DNA from: Anoxypelagibacter sp902613655
GTDB lineage: Bacteria; Pseudomonadota; Alphaproteobacteria; Pelagibacterales; Pelagibacteraceae
Direction of reading: 5' to 3'
DNA length: 64,000 bases
Assembly (NCBI GenBank): GCA_902613655.1
Contig: CACMHR010000003.1
Span: forward strand, 31,317-95,316
Positions 1 to 9,063 of the stretch are shown one piece after another. Both the position numbers and the translations under genes were made by a program. Below the pieces are notes generated by a model. That model did no database searches, was not told the DNA's origin, and worked only from the letters and a program-made list of their open reading frames with translations. The number at the start of each line of letters is the position of its first letter. Position 1 is the stretch's first letter.

Positions 1-460
1 TGCTCTATCATTTTCTTTAATTTGTTATTTGGTTGGAAATACAATATTTGCAAACTATCTTCAAATTCAATACATACCCAACGTTGGAGAGCTATCAATA
101 TTTTGTGGTTCAATCGTTGGATCTTGCCTAGGTTTTCTATGGTATAACGCACCGCCAGCAAAAATATTTATGGGTGATACCGGATCATTATCACTGGGTG
201 GATCAATCGCTGCAGTTGCAATAATTGTAAAACATGAAATTGTTTTAGCAATTATTGGAGGACTATTTGTTTTAGAAACAGTTTCTGTAATCATTCAAGT
301 AATATCATTCAAGTTGACTGGAAAAAGAGTATTTATGATGGCTCCAATACATCATCATTTTGAAAAAAAAGGTTGGGCTGAGTCTACCGTGGTTATTAGG
401 TTTTGGATTATTGCCATCATTTTAGCTTTAGTGGGTCTGGCCACATTAAAATTAAGATAA
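1..460 (+). CDS. mraY: MraY, phospho-MurNAc-pentapeptide transferase (C-terminal part, cut by window edge)
   Basis: The integral-membrane enzyme MraY moves phospho-MurNAc-pentapeptide onto undecaprenyl phosphate to make lipid I. The frame is open to the left edge of the window, so the start lies outside and only about 152 C-terminal residues are seen. They contain the family signature FMGDTGSLSLGG and the histidine-rich HHHFEKKGW motif, both typical of MraY. At least three hydrophobic segments are visible. The stop is 3 bases before murD, as expected in a dcw operon. A TTG at 29 is not the start, because coding similarity continues upstream of it. Confidence 0.95.
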   Translation, partial: ALSFSLICYLVGNTIFANYLQIQYIPNVGELSIFCGSIVGSCLGFLWYNAPPAKIFMGDTGSLSLGGSIAAVAIIVKHEIVLAIIGGLFVLETVSVIIQVISFKLTGKRVFMMAPIHHHFEKKGWAESTVVIRFWIIAIILALVGLATLKLR

Positions 461-463
461 TAA

Positions 464-1747
464 ATGAAAACATTAATCTCGAACCCCTCATCATTGAATT
501 TTTGCATCTATGGTCTTGGATCAACAGGAGAATCCGTAGTGAAATATTTAAAAAGAAAAAATTTTCAAAACGTAAAAGTTTGGGATGACAAAATAAAACC
601 AAAAAGTAAAAAAAAAAGTTTTTCAAAATATTTGGACTTTTCTGATTATATAATTTTAAGTCCTGGTATAAGCTTAAATAATGCAAAGCTTAAGAGTAAA
701 CTTATTAAAAATAAAAAAAAAATTATAACAGATATAGATCTTTTCTATCTTTTTAATCGAAATATAAAATCAATTGTTATCACTGGAACAAACGGAAAGT
801 CTACAACATGTAAAATACTTGAACATGTATTAAAACAAAATAAAATTAATGTTAAATTAGGAGGGAACATTGGAAAACCTATTTTAGATATAAATTTAAA
901 CAGCAATCCAATTGTAATAATCGAAGCTTCTTCTTTTCAATTAGCATATTCAAAATTTATAAAACCAGATTTTGCAGCAATTCTAAATATAACAAAAGAT
1001 CATTTAGACTGGCATGGTTCTATGAAGAATTATGTTGATTCAAAGTTTAAAATTTTTTCAAATCAAAATAATAATGATTTTGCGTATCTTAATAATAAAG
1101 TCTTAATAAAAAAATTTAAAAAGAATAAATTCCCAAGCAAACTAAAATATATAAATAAAAGTAAATATAAAAAGTTACAAAATAAAATAAATAACAGTTA
1201 TCTTAGATCAGACGTTAATATTGAAAATCTAAGTTATATTTTTGAATTATCCAAAAAACTCAAAATAAAAGAAAATAATATTATAAATACTTTAAAAAAT
1301 TTTAAAGGTTTAGAACATAGACATGAAATTTTCTATAAAAAAAATAATAAAATATTTATCAACGACTCAAAAGCAACTAGTTTTGATGCAACAAAATCAG
1401 CACTTAAAAGCAACAAAAATATTTTTTGGATTGTTGGTGGTTTACCTAAAATTGGAGACAAATTTAAAATAAATGGACTAAAAAAAAATATTATAAAAGC
1501 ATATGTTATTGGTAATTATTTAAAATATTTTCAAAAAACTTTTACTAATCGTATTGATTTTGAATTAAGTAAAAATATGAAAAATGCAATAAGTTCGGTA
1601 TTTAAAGATATTAGAAAATTAAATCAAAAAAAAATTACGATTCTGTTAAGCCCCGGATGCGCTTCATATGATCAATATAAAAATTTTGAGCAGAGAGGAA
1701 ATAATTTTAAAAATCTAGTAAAACAATATGCAAAAAAATATTTTTAA
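464..1747 (+). CDS. murD: MurD, UDP-MurNAc-L-Ala:D-Glu ligase
   Basis: Cytoplasmic Mur ligase that adds D-glutamate to UDP-MurNAc-L-alanine using ATP. The 427-residue length is normal for MurD. The ATP-binding P-loop GTNGKST is at about residues 108-114, followed by the Mur-ligase central motif ending in KDHLDWHGS and the C-terminal RHEIF and NDSKATSFDA motifs. It lies 3 bases after mraY and its end overlaps ftsW by 20 bases. The sequence is strongly biased to Lys, Asn and Ile, as in its neighbours, reflecting low G+C rather than transfer. Confidence 0.95.
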   Translation: MKTLISNPSSLNFCIYGLGSTGESVVKYLKRKNFQNVKVWDDKIKPKSKKKSFSKYLDFSDYIILSPGISLNNAKLKSKLIKNKKKIITDIDLFYLFNRNIKSIVITGTNGKSTTCKILEHVLKQNKINVKLGGNIGKPILDINLNSNPIVIIEASSFQLAYSKFIKPDFAAILNITKDHLDWHGSMKNYVDSKFKIFSNQNNNDFAYLNNKVLIKKFKKNKFPSKLKYINKSKYKKLQNKINNSYLRSDVNIENLSYIFELSKKLKIKENNIINTLKNFKGLEHRHEIFYKKNNKIFINDSKATSFDATKSALKSNKNIFWIVGGLPKIGDKFKINGLKKNIIKAYVIGNYLKYFQKTFTNRIDFELSKNMKNAISSVFKDIRKLNQKKITILLSPGCASYDQYKNFEQRGNNFKNLVKQYAKKYF

Positions 1748-2843
1748 TACAAAAAATTATTGGAGAAATATTGATAAACAAATTCTATCATGTTTTCTCG
1801 TACTATTTATTCTTGGCGTTTTTATCTCCTTTTCATCTACCTCGTTTTTGGCAGATGAGAGGTTAAATAAAAGTTATTATTTTTTTTTTCAAAAACACCT
1901 TATATATGCTTGTGCTTCGTTTTTAGTAATGATTTTTATATCTACACTTAGCACAAATGTAATTAATAAAAGTTTGATACCAATTTTTATATTTTTTTTA
2001 TTATTATTATTATTAGTTCCTTTTTTTGGAACAGAGGTCAAAGGAGCTAAAAGATGGTTAAATTTATATATTTTTCGTTTTCAACCTATAGAATTTGTTA
2101 AACCTTTTTTTATACTGATAGTTGCTCAAGTTATTTCGACAACTAAGGTCAAAAGTTTAAATTTTTCTCATATTATTTCTTTTCTTTTCTTGTCTTTAAT
2201 TACTTTACTTCTTTTAATTCAACCCGATGTAGGACAAACTATTTTGCTAATTGCCTCATGGTCATCATTAATCTTTGTTTCAGGGTTCAGTATAATTTTT
2301 CTTATTTTAATATTTTTAATTCTTATTGTTCTGTTTTTTCTTCTTCTTTATACGGCTCCAGAACGGTTTAGTTATGTTATTTCTAGAATTACGTCTTTTA
2401 TGGACCCAGAAAAGTCTGGTTGGTCTCAATCACAAAAAGCTATTGAAGCAATTAAGCAGGGAGGTTTTAAGGGCCAAGGTATGGGAGAAGGGATTTTAAA
2501 GGAGAGTGTTCCAGAAGCACATACAGATTATATTATTGCAGTTATTAGTGAAGAATTTGGATCAGTAATTTCAATTTTAATTATTATGATTTTTTTATTT
2601 ATAGCATTTAGAATAATTAAAAAAGTTATTAACCTCTCAAATAATTATTACAAACTTGCTCTTTGTGGTTTAACTTCTTTAATAATTTTTCAAACCTTCA
2701 TTCACATTGGTGTTAATGCAAACTTATTGCCATCTACTGGTATGACGCTACCATTTTTGAGTTACGGTGGATCATCATTGTTATCTACTGGAATAATTGC
2801 TGGAATTATACTCAATTACACCTCACTAACTGAAAAAAATTAA
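1728..2843 (+). CDS. ftsW: FtsW, septal SEDS peptidoglycan polymerase
   Basis: Polytopic SEDS-family membrane protein that polymerises lipid II at the division septum. At 371 residues it shows about ten hydrophobic segments, the GAKRWL and FQPIEFVKP motifs after the first segments, and the C-terminal STGMTLPFLSYGGSSLL signature of FtsW/RodA/SpoVE proteins. FtsW is preferred over RodA because it sits between murD and murG in the dcw cluster, and a separate RodA lies in the mre cluster at about 45 kb. It overlaps murD by 20 bases and murG by one base (TAATG). Confidence 0.95.
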   Translation: MQKNIFNTKNYWRNIDKQILSCFLVLFILGVFISFSSTSFLADERLNKSYYFFFQKHLIYACASFLVMIFISTLSTNVINKSLIPIFIFFLLLLLLVPFFGTEVKGAKRWLNLYIFRFQPIEFVKPFFILIVAQVISTTKVKSLNFSHIISFLFLSLITLLLLIQPDVGQTILLIASWSSLIFVSGFSIIFLILIFLILIVLFFLLLYTAPERFSYVISRITSFMDPEKSGWSQSQKAIEAIKQGGFKGQGMGEGILKESVPEAHTDYIIAVISEEFGSVISILIIMIFLFIAFRIIKKVINLSNNYYKLALCGLTSLIIFQTFIHIGVNANLLPSTGMTLPFLSYGGSSLLSTGIIAGIILNYTSLTEKN

Positions 2844-3934
2844 TGAATAATAAAACAAAAAAAATTCTTATAGCTACAGGGGGCACTGGCGGACATATTT
2901 TTCCATCATTAAGTTTGGCTACGTTTCTAAGCAACAAATATAATTTGCAAATAGTTTCTGACAGAAGAGGGCATAAATTTTTACCAGAAAATATCAATAC
3001 AAAAATAAAAATAATTGATAGCGGGACAATTTTTAAAAAGAATATTTTGTTAGCATTTTTGGGAATTTTAAAAATAATATCTGCTTTTATAATTTCAATT
3101 TACTATTTAATCTTTTCAAGACCCAAATTAATAATTGGCATGGGTGGTTATTCTTCATTTCCAATCTGTGTTGCTGGTTTCATTTTAAGAATTCCAATAA
3201 TTATTTACGAAAATAATTTGATTTTAGGAAAAGCAAATAAATTTTTGTTACCAATAGTAAAAAAAATAATGCTATCTACAGATAAAGTGAAAGGTATAGG
3301 ACCAAAATATGAAAATAAAATATTTGTAAGCGGATATATTTTGAAAGAAAGTATTTTAAACTCTATAAATTTTAAAAAACAACCAGCTCCTAAAGACGAA
3401 CTATCATTATTAATCATGGGTGGTAGCCAGTCTGCAAAAATATTTGGGGAGATATTGCCTTTGGAAATTACAAAATGTTTCAAAAAAGGTGTAAAGTTTA
3501 AAATTTATCAACAGTGTCTTGAAGATCAAATACCTGAAATAGAAAAATTATATAAACAATCTAACATTAATTTTCAATTGTTTTCTTTTTCTAAAAACAT
3601 GCTTGAATATTATAAAAAATCCGATGTAGCAATTACTAGATCGGGCGCTTCATCATTAGCAGAGTTAACAAACCTAAGAATTCCATTTATTGCAATTCCT
3701 TTACCCTCCTCAGCTGATAATCACCAATTTATAAATGCAAAATATTTTGAAAAAAAAGGATATTGTTTTTTATTAGAAGAAAAATTTATTTCTGATAAAT
3801 TAAATAAAATTCTTATAGATCTATATAATAATGAAAAAAAATTACAGTCTATTAAAGATAAAATGACAGAACATTCAGATAAAAATATATTTATGAAAAT
3901 TGAAAAATTAATTAAAAGGATTTTAAATGAATAA
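2843..3934 (+). CDS. murG: MurG, GlcNAc transferase making lipid II
   Basis: Peripheral-membrane GT28 glycosyltransferase that adds GlcNAc to lipid I. The 363-residue protein begins with the glycine-rich loop ATGGTGGHIFPSL and has the second-domain motifs GGSQSAKIF and TRSGASSLAEL, the UDP-GlcNAc-binding region, with ADNHQ following. The ATG shares its first base with the ftsW stop, indicating translational coupling. The C-terminus overlaps murC by 8 bases. Confidence 0.96.
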   Translation: MNNKTKKILIATGGTGGHIFPSLSLATFLSNKYNLQIVSDRRGHKFLPENINTKIKIIDSGTIFKKNILLAFLGILKIISAFIISIYYLIFSRPKLIIGMGGYSSFPICVAGFILRIPIIIYENNLILGKANKFLLPIVKKIMLSTDKVKGIGPKYENKIFVSGYILKESILNSINFKKQPAPKDELSLLIMGGSQSAKIFGEILPLEITKCFKKGVKFKIYQQCLEDQIPEIEKLYKQSNINFQLFSFSKNMLEYYKKSDVAITRSGASSLAELTNLRIPFIAIPLPSSADNHQFINAKYFEKKGYCFLLEEKFISDKLNKILIDLYNNEKKLQSIKDKMTEHSDKNIFMKIEKLIKRILNE

Positions 3935-5318
3935 AATCAAAATAAATTTAAATCAAAAAATTCACTTTATAGGAATAGGTGGAATTGGAATGAGCGGTCT
4001 TGCTCAAATTATGAAAAATATGGGTTTTAAAGTTCAGGGAAGTGATATGATAAATAGTAAAAATGTAGAAAGATGTAGAAAAATTGGGATTAAAATATTT
4101 AGATCACATAAAAAAGAAAATATAGATCACTCTTCGATAGTTATAAAATCTTCAGCTATAAAAAATAGCAACCCAGAAATAAAAGCAGCAATTGAAAAAA
4201 ATATTACTATATTGAAAAGAGCAGAAATGTTGGCACATGTTGTGGCTTTAAAAACCAACATAGTGGTAACTGGTTCTCACGGCAAAACAACAACTACATC
4301 CTTAATTTCAAATATACTTTCACAAGCAAAATTTGATCCTACAATAATAAATGGGGGAATAATTAATTCTTTCAATGGAAATGCCAGACTTGGAAAAGGT
4401 AATTGGGCGGTATTAGAAGCGGACGAGTCAGACGGTAGCTTTTTAAATTTCCCAATAAATTATTCAGTTGTGACAAATATTGATAGGGAGCACATGGACT
4501 TTTATAAAAATTTCAAAAACTTAAAAAATGCTTTCTTGAAATTTTTGAATAAAACACCATTAATTGGAAAATCTTTTATTTGTATAGATGATTATGAAAT
4601 TGAAAAATTAAGTAAAAAAATAAAAAATAAAAATTTTTATACTTATGGTTTTTCCAAAAAAGCTGATTTTCAAATTTTAAATCCCGTATACAACAAAGAT
4701 TACTCAATATTTGACTTAAACGTATCTATTCCAGGTGAAAATAAGAAAACTATCAAAAAAATTAAATTAAACCTTATTGGTAGTCATAATATTCTAAATT
4801 CAGTAGGAGCAATTTCTCTCTGTCTACATATAGGAATTAAAATTAAAATAATAAAAAACTCACTAAAAAAATTTTCTGGAATTCAAAGAAGACTAACTAA
4901 ACGTTTTACATTCAAAGAGAGAGAATTTTTTGATGATTATGCTCATCATCCAACTGAAATTAAATCAGTTTTAAAAAGTTTAAAACTTACCTCATATGGT
5001 AGAAAGATTATATCTGTTTTTCAACCTCACAGATATTCTAGACTAAAATTTTTAAATAAAGATTTCTCATCCTCTTTTAAAAATTCTGATCTAGTTGTTT
5101 TGTGTCCAGTATATGCTGCAGGTGAAAAAATTGACAAAAAATATAACCCAATGACTTTTGCCAAGTCCATTACTCAGTATTCAAATACACAAGTTGTACT
5201 AATTAATAGCGAAAAAGATTTAAATAATTTCTTCAAAAAAAATTTGATTTCGAACGAAATAGTTATTTGTATGGGGGCTGGATCAATTTCTAAATGGTTA
5301 GGAGAAATAAGATTTTAA
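3927..5318 (+). CDS. murC: MurC, UDP-MurNAc:L-Ala ligase
   Basis: Cytoplasmic ATP-dependent ligase that starts the peptide stem by adding L-alanine to UDP-MurNAc. The N-terminal Rossmann motif GIGGIGMSGLA, the P-loop GSHGKTTTTS (about residues 116-125), the EADESDGSF motif and the late DDYAHHPTEI and FQPHRYSR motifs are all in order. The 463 residues are a full-length MurC. The start overlaps the murG end by 8 bases and murB follows after 8 bases. Confidence 0.96.
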   Translation: MNKIKINLNQKIHFIGIGGIGMSGLAQIMKNMGFKVQGSDMINSKNVERCRKIGIKIFRSHKKENIDHSSIVIKSSAIKNSNPEIKAAIEKNITILKRAEMLAHVVALKTNIVVTGSHGKTTTTSLISNILSQAKFDPTIINGGIINSFNGNARLGKGNWAVLEADESDGSFLNFPINYSVVTNIDREHMDFYKNFKNLKNAFLKFLNKTPLIGKSFICIDDYEIEKLSKKIKNKNFYTYGFSKKADFQILNPVYNKDYSIFDLNVSIPGENKKTIKKIKLNLIGSHNILNSVGAISLCLHIGIKIKIIKNSLKKFSGIQRRLTKRFTFKEREFFDDYAHHPTEIKSVLKSLKLTSYGRKIISVFQPHRYSRLKFLNKDFSSSFKNSDLVVLCPVYAAGEKIDKKYNPMTFAKSITQYSNTQVVLINSEKDLNNFFKKNLISNEIVICMGAGSISKWLGEIRF

Positions 5319-5326
5319 TTTAAAAT

Positions 5327-6190
5327 ATGATATATAAAAATGAAAAACTATCAAAATACAGTTGGTTCAATTTAGGAGGGCAAGCCGAGATATTTTTTAA
5401 GCCGAATTCAATCGACGATCTAAAAAATTTTTTACTAAAATTAAAAAATAAAAAAGATAAAATTTTCATTTTGGGAGCTGGTTCAAATACTCTTTTTAGA
5501 GACGGAGGATTTGATGGAATTGTAATAAAGCTTGGCAAGGCTTTTACAGAAACCAAGTTACTTGAAAATAATAAAATCGAAGTTGGTGCAGCAACATTAG
5601 ATAAAAAATTATCTGATTTTGCATATCAAAATTCTTTATCAGGACTTGAATTTTTATCTTGTATACCTGGAAGTATTGGGGGAGCTATTACAATGAATAG
5701 CGGTTGTTATGATAGAGATATATCAAAAATCTTTGTTTCTCTAAAGGCGATAAATTTAGATGGAAAAATTAAATCTTTTACAAAAGATGAAGTCAGATTT
5801 TTTTACAGAGGAAATAACTTGAATAACAAGTTAATAATACTAAGTGTGATCTTACAAGGAGAACCCACAGATAAAAATCAAATTAAAAAAAAACAAGAGT
5901 CTTTATTAAAAAGAAAAAAAGAAACACAACCATCTAGAATAAAAACTTGTGGAAGTACATTTAAGAATCCACCCGATAAAAAGGCATGGGAGTTAATCAA
6001 AGTATCAAATTGCTCAAACTTAACTGTTGGGGGGGCGAGTATATCCACGCAGCATTGTAATTTCTTTCAGAATAATGGAAAGGCTAGCTCAGCAGATATT
6101 GAAAAATTAATTGAAAGAGTTAAAGAAAAAGTCTTTCTAAAAACAGGTACAAATTTAGAATTAGAAATTAAAATAATAGGAGCTAAATAA
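5327..6190 (+). CDS. murB: MurB, UDP-N-acetylenolpyruvoylglucosamine reductase
   Basis: FAD enzyme that reduces enolpyruvyl-UDP-GlcNAc to UDP-MurNAc with NADPH. The 287-residue protein has the FAD-binding stretch ILGAGSNTLFRDGGFDG, then CIPGSIGGAITMNSGCY, the YRG motif typical of MurB, the catalytic-serine region CGSTFKNP, and a C-terminal glutamate in LELEIK. Gene order between murC and ddl matches the standard alphaproteobacterial dcw arrangement. Confidence 0.95.
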   Translation: MIYKNEKLSKYSWFNLGGQAEIFFKPNSIDDLKNFLLKLKNKKDKIFILGAGSNTLFRDGGFDGIVIKLGKAFTETKLLENNKIEVGAATLDKKLSDFAYQNSLSGLEFLSCIPGSIGGAITMNSGCYDRDISKIFVSLKAINLDGKIKSFTKDEVRFFYRGNNLNNKLIILSVILQGEPTDKNQIKKKQESLLKRKKETQPSRIKTCGSTFKNPPDKKAWELIKVSNCSNLTVGGASISTQHCNFFQNNGKASSADIEKLIERVKEKVFLKTGTNLELEIKIIGAK

Positions 6191-6192
6191 GC

Positions 6193-7125
6193 TTGAGAAT
6201 AAAGAAAAAAATTTTAGTTGTACTGGGAGGTAACTCCAATGAAAGAAAAGTAAGTTTAGATTCTGGCAAGTCATGTATTTCAGCTTTAAATGAGATGGGT
6301 TATAATCCAATTAAATTTGATCCCCAAAAAAGCTCTTTACATAATATTAAGAAAATTAATCCAGACGTCATATTTAATGCCCTTCATGGAAAAGATGGAG
6401 AAGACGGTAATATTCAAAGTTTTTTTGAATACCTTAAGATTCCCTATACACATTCCGGGGTTCTTTCTTCAATGATTGCAATGGACAAGTTTTTATCTAA
6501 AAAGTTTTTTGAAAAAAACAATATTGAAACTCCAAAATATTTATATCTAAACAAAAAAAATAATCTAAACACAACTTTGAAAAACCTTATAAAAAAAAAT
6601 AAGCTAACTTTTCCAATAGTTGTTAAACCAAATAATGAAGGCTCAAGTATCGGTGTAAGAATATGTAAAAACCTAGCTATATTACAAAAGGAATTTAAGA
6701 AATTAAATAAAGTTTATGAAAACTTGTTATTTGAGAATTATATACCTGGTCAAGAAATACAAGTTGCTCTCATGGGAGGCAAATCTATAGGAGCCATAGA
6801 ATTAAAACCTAAAAGAGCTTTTTATGATTATAAAGCAAAATATAAAAAATCTGCAAACACATTACATATAATGCCAGCCCAGATAAGCAGAAAAAAATAT
6901 AATCAAGTTTTAAGGATATCAGAAAAAGCTTATAAAATTCTCAAATGCAAAGGAATAGCAAGGTGTGATTTTAGATATCATAAAAATACTTTTTATCTTC
7001 TAGAATTAAATACTCAACCTGGAATGACTAGTTTGTCTCTTGTTCCAGAAATAGCGAATTATTCAAATATTTCATTTAAACAATTAGTTAATTGGATGAT
7101 AAAAGATTCTAGCATAAATAGATGA
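6193..7125 (+). CDS. ddl: Ddl, D-alanine--D-alanine ligase (TTG start)
   Basis: ATP-grasp enzyme that makes D-Ala-D-Ala for the peptidoglycan stem. The 310 residues carry VVLGGNSNERKVSLDSG near the N-terminus, ALHGKDGEDG, the ATP-grasp motif PNNEGSSIGV and the C-terminal ELNTQPGMTSLSLVPE. The start is read as TTG at 6193, two bases after the murB stop. The next in-frame ATG would remove the conserved N-terminal glycine-rich loop, so a TTG start is the better choice. The end overlaps ftsQ by 4 bases (ATGA). Confidence 0.94.
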   Translation: MRIKKKILVVLGGNSNERKVSLDSGKSCISALNEMGYNPIKFDPQKSSLHNIKKINPDVIFNALHGKDGEDGNIQSFFEYLKIPYTHSGVLSSMIAMDKFLSKKFFEKNNIETPKYLYLNKKNNLNTTLKNLIKKNKLTFPIVVKPNNEGSSIGVRICKNLAILQKEFKKLNKVYENLLFENYIPGQEIQVALMGGKSIGAIELKPKRAFYDYKAKYKKSANTLHIMPAQISRKKYNQVLRISEKAYKILKCKGIARCDFRYHKNTFYLLELNTQPGMTSLSLVPEIANYSNISFKQLVNWMIKDSSINR

Positions 7126-7796
7126 TAACAAAAAAAAATTTATTTATATGGATATTAATATTTATTTTCCTATCAACATACAGCTTAGACTCAATACAAA
7201 AAAAAAAAATTTCACTTTTTTTAATAAAAGAAATCAATGTTAAAGGTCTTTTAAACGTTAATAGGTATGATTTAGAAAGCGCGCTTAATGAATTTTATGG
7301 AAAAAATCTTATTTTTTTAAATAGAGAAAAATTCAATGAAATAGGAAGTAAATTTAGTTTTATCAAAGAGATAAAAATTAAAAAAATTTATCCAAGCACA
7401 TTAAATATAACAGTAAAAGAAAATAAACCATTAGGCATTTTAATTGAAAAAGATAAAAAAATACTACTTTTAGAAAATGGTAATGAAATTTTGGATTTTA
7501 AATTAAATACGGAAAAAAACTTATTATTAGTAAAAGGTGAAGGTGCTAGAAAAAAATTTCATAAATTTTACGAAATTTTAGAAACCACAAATTTTAAAAT
7601 AGAATTAATACAAGAATTAAATCATTTTGATGTAAATAGGTGGGATATTGTTTTAAAGAATGGTAAAGTAGTGAGGTTACCAACAGATAGATTTAAAAGA
7701 TCTATTGAAAAATTTATATCAATCTATGATAAAGATAACTTTAGTAATTTTAAAATATTCGACTTTAGAATTAATGGACAGCTTATTTTGGAATAG
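7122..7796 (+). CDS. ftsQ: FtsQ, divisome protein with POTRA domain
   Basis: Bitopic inner-membrane protein that links early and late divisome components. The 224 residues have one N-terminal membrane segment (about 7-23), then a POTRA-like region beginning IKEINVKGLLNVNRYDLESAL and the FtsQ domain with YPSTLNITVKENKPLGI. The late RLPTDRFKRSIEKF segment is typical of the FtsQ C-terminal domain. Position between ddl and ftsA supports the call. It overlaps ddl by 4 bases and ends 6 bases before ftsA. Confidence 0.9.
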   Translation: MITKKNLFIWILIFIFLSTYSLDSIQKKKISLFLIKEINVKGLLNVNRYDLESALNEFYGKNLIFLNREKFNEIGSKFSFIKEIKIKKIYPSTLNITVKENKPLGILIEKDKKILLLENGNEILDFKLNTEKNLLLVKGEGARKKFHKFYEILETTNFKIELIQELNHFDVNRWDIVLKNGKVVRLPTDRFKRSIEKFISIYDKDNFSNFKIFDFRINGQLILE

Positions 7797-7802
7797 GAAC
7801 TC

Positions 7803-8990
7803 ATGAGCCAAGATAATTTAATTGCTGAAATAGCGGATGACAAAATTCGTTATATAATTTTTAAACATAATGAGAAATCTAAGTATGAAATCTTATCTAA
7901 AAAAATCTTAAAAAATAATGGTATCAAAAAAGGAAAAATACTTGATTTTGAATATACCTCAAAAAAAATTAACGAGGATATTAAAGGGCTTGAAAAAGAT
8001 ACAGATAAAATATTTAAAAATATTTCTTTAGTAATAAATGAACCCGAAATTTTATGTACTAATCTTTCTGGATATAAAAAACTCAATGGATCAAAAGTAG
8101 AAAAAAGAGATTTGGAATATATACTTAATGAAGCACAAATATCGATATCTCAAAATCAAGAAAATAATTCAATTTTACACATTATTAACTCAAATTTTAT
8201 TTTAGATAAAATTAAAAAAAATAAGATACCTCTAGACTTGTACGGTGATCATTTAAGTTTACATATGACATTTATTTCATTACCTAAAAACAATTTAAAA
8301 AATATTAAGGCTTTATTTGATAGCAATGATTTAAAAATTGACAGAATTATCAGCAAGCCTTTAGCATGTGGCATAAACATACTAAATCAAAATAAAAAAA
8401 ATAAAAATTTTTTTTTAATAAACATTGATAAAGAAACTAGCTTTATTTCAATTTTTGAAGAATCTTCCTTGGTCTTCACTAAAATATTTCCGTTTGGAAC
8501 AAATTCTATTATTAATGATATTAGCAAGCTTTGTTCCTTAAACGAAAATGACGTAAGATCAATTATTAAAAAAATAGACTTTAAAAACACAACTAATAAT
8601 AAAAATTATATAGATCAAAATTTGTTTAAAGAGTCAAAATTTAAGAAATTAAGCATCCAACATATAAAAGAAATAATAAATGCCCGGGTAATCGAAATAC
8701 TTGACCATTTATTTAACAAAAATAAAAATTTAAAATATGCAAATAAAAAAGTATTAAGAATTGATATTTTTTTTGAGGATAAAGAAATTTTGGACTTTTT
8801 AGGGAGCACTTTTTATGAAAATTTAAAAGTCGATAATTTGGAGACCGAAATTAAATTAATACAATTAGATGATTTTTTCGCTCTCTCAGGTGCTGCCGAA
8901 CTTATTTATAAAGGATGGGATAAAGAAGCCATTCCTTTAAATGTAAGAAAAAAGTCAATAATTTCAAGATTTTTTGAGCGTTTTTTTTAA
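7803..8990 (+). CDS. ftsA: FtsA-like divisome protein, highly divergent
   Basis: Called FtsA mainly from position after ftsQ, length (395 residues), overall actin-like layout and a C-terminal amphipathic, Arg/Phe-rich tail (NVRKKSIISRFFERFF) like the FtsA membrane-targeting helix. The nucleotide-binding motifs are eroded. The usual first phosphate motif (DIG-S/T) is replaced by AEIADDKIRYIIF, and the second, normally DxGxGTT, reads NIDKETSFISIF. FtsA normally tethers FtsZ filaments to the membrane. ATP binding by this version is doubtful. ftsZ does not follow it. Confidence 0.75.
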   Translation: MSQDNLIAEIADDKIRYIIFKHNEKSKYEILSKKILKNNGIKKGKILDFEYTSKKINEDIKGLEKDTDKIFKNISLVINEPEILCTNLSGYKKLNGSKVEKRDLEYILNEAQISISQNQENNSILHIINSNFILDKIKKNKIPLDLYGDHLSLHMTFISLPKNNLKNIKALFDSNDLKIDRIISKPLACGINILNQNKKNKNFFLINIDKETSFISIFEESSLVFTKIFPFGTNSIINDISKLCSLNENDVRSIIKKIDFKNTTNNKNYIDQNLFKESKFKKLSIQHIKEIINARVIEILDHLFNKNKNLKYANKKVLRIDIFFEDKEILDFLGSTFYENLKVDNLETEIKLIQLDDFFALSGAAELIYKGWDKEAIPLNVRKKSIISRFFERFF

Positions 8991-9063
8991 AAGTAATTTT
9001 TTTGTAGTTTTTTGTAATATTTCTTGTTTTTAAGTCATTTTCAACTTTTTGTATATTTTTCAC

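Noticed and set aside
8991..9063. Remnant of ftsZ or a terminator between ftsA and lpxC
   Set aside because: Only T-rich sequence is present, with no hairpin and no fragment resembling FtsZ.
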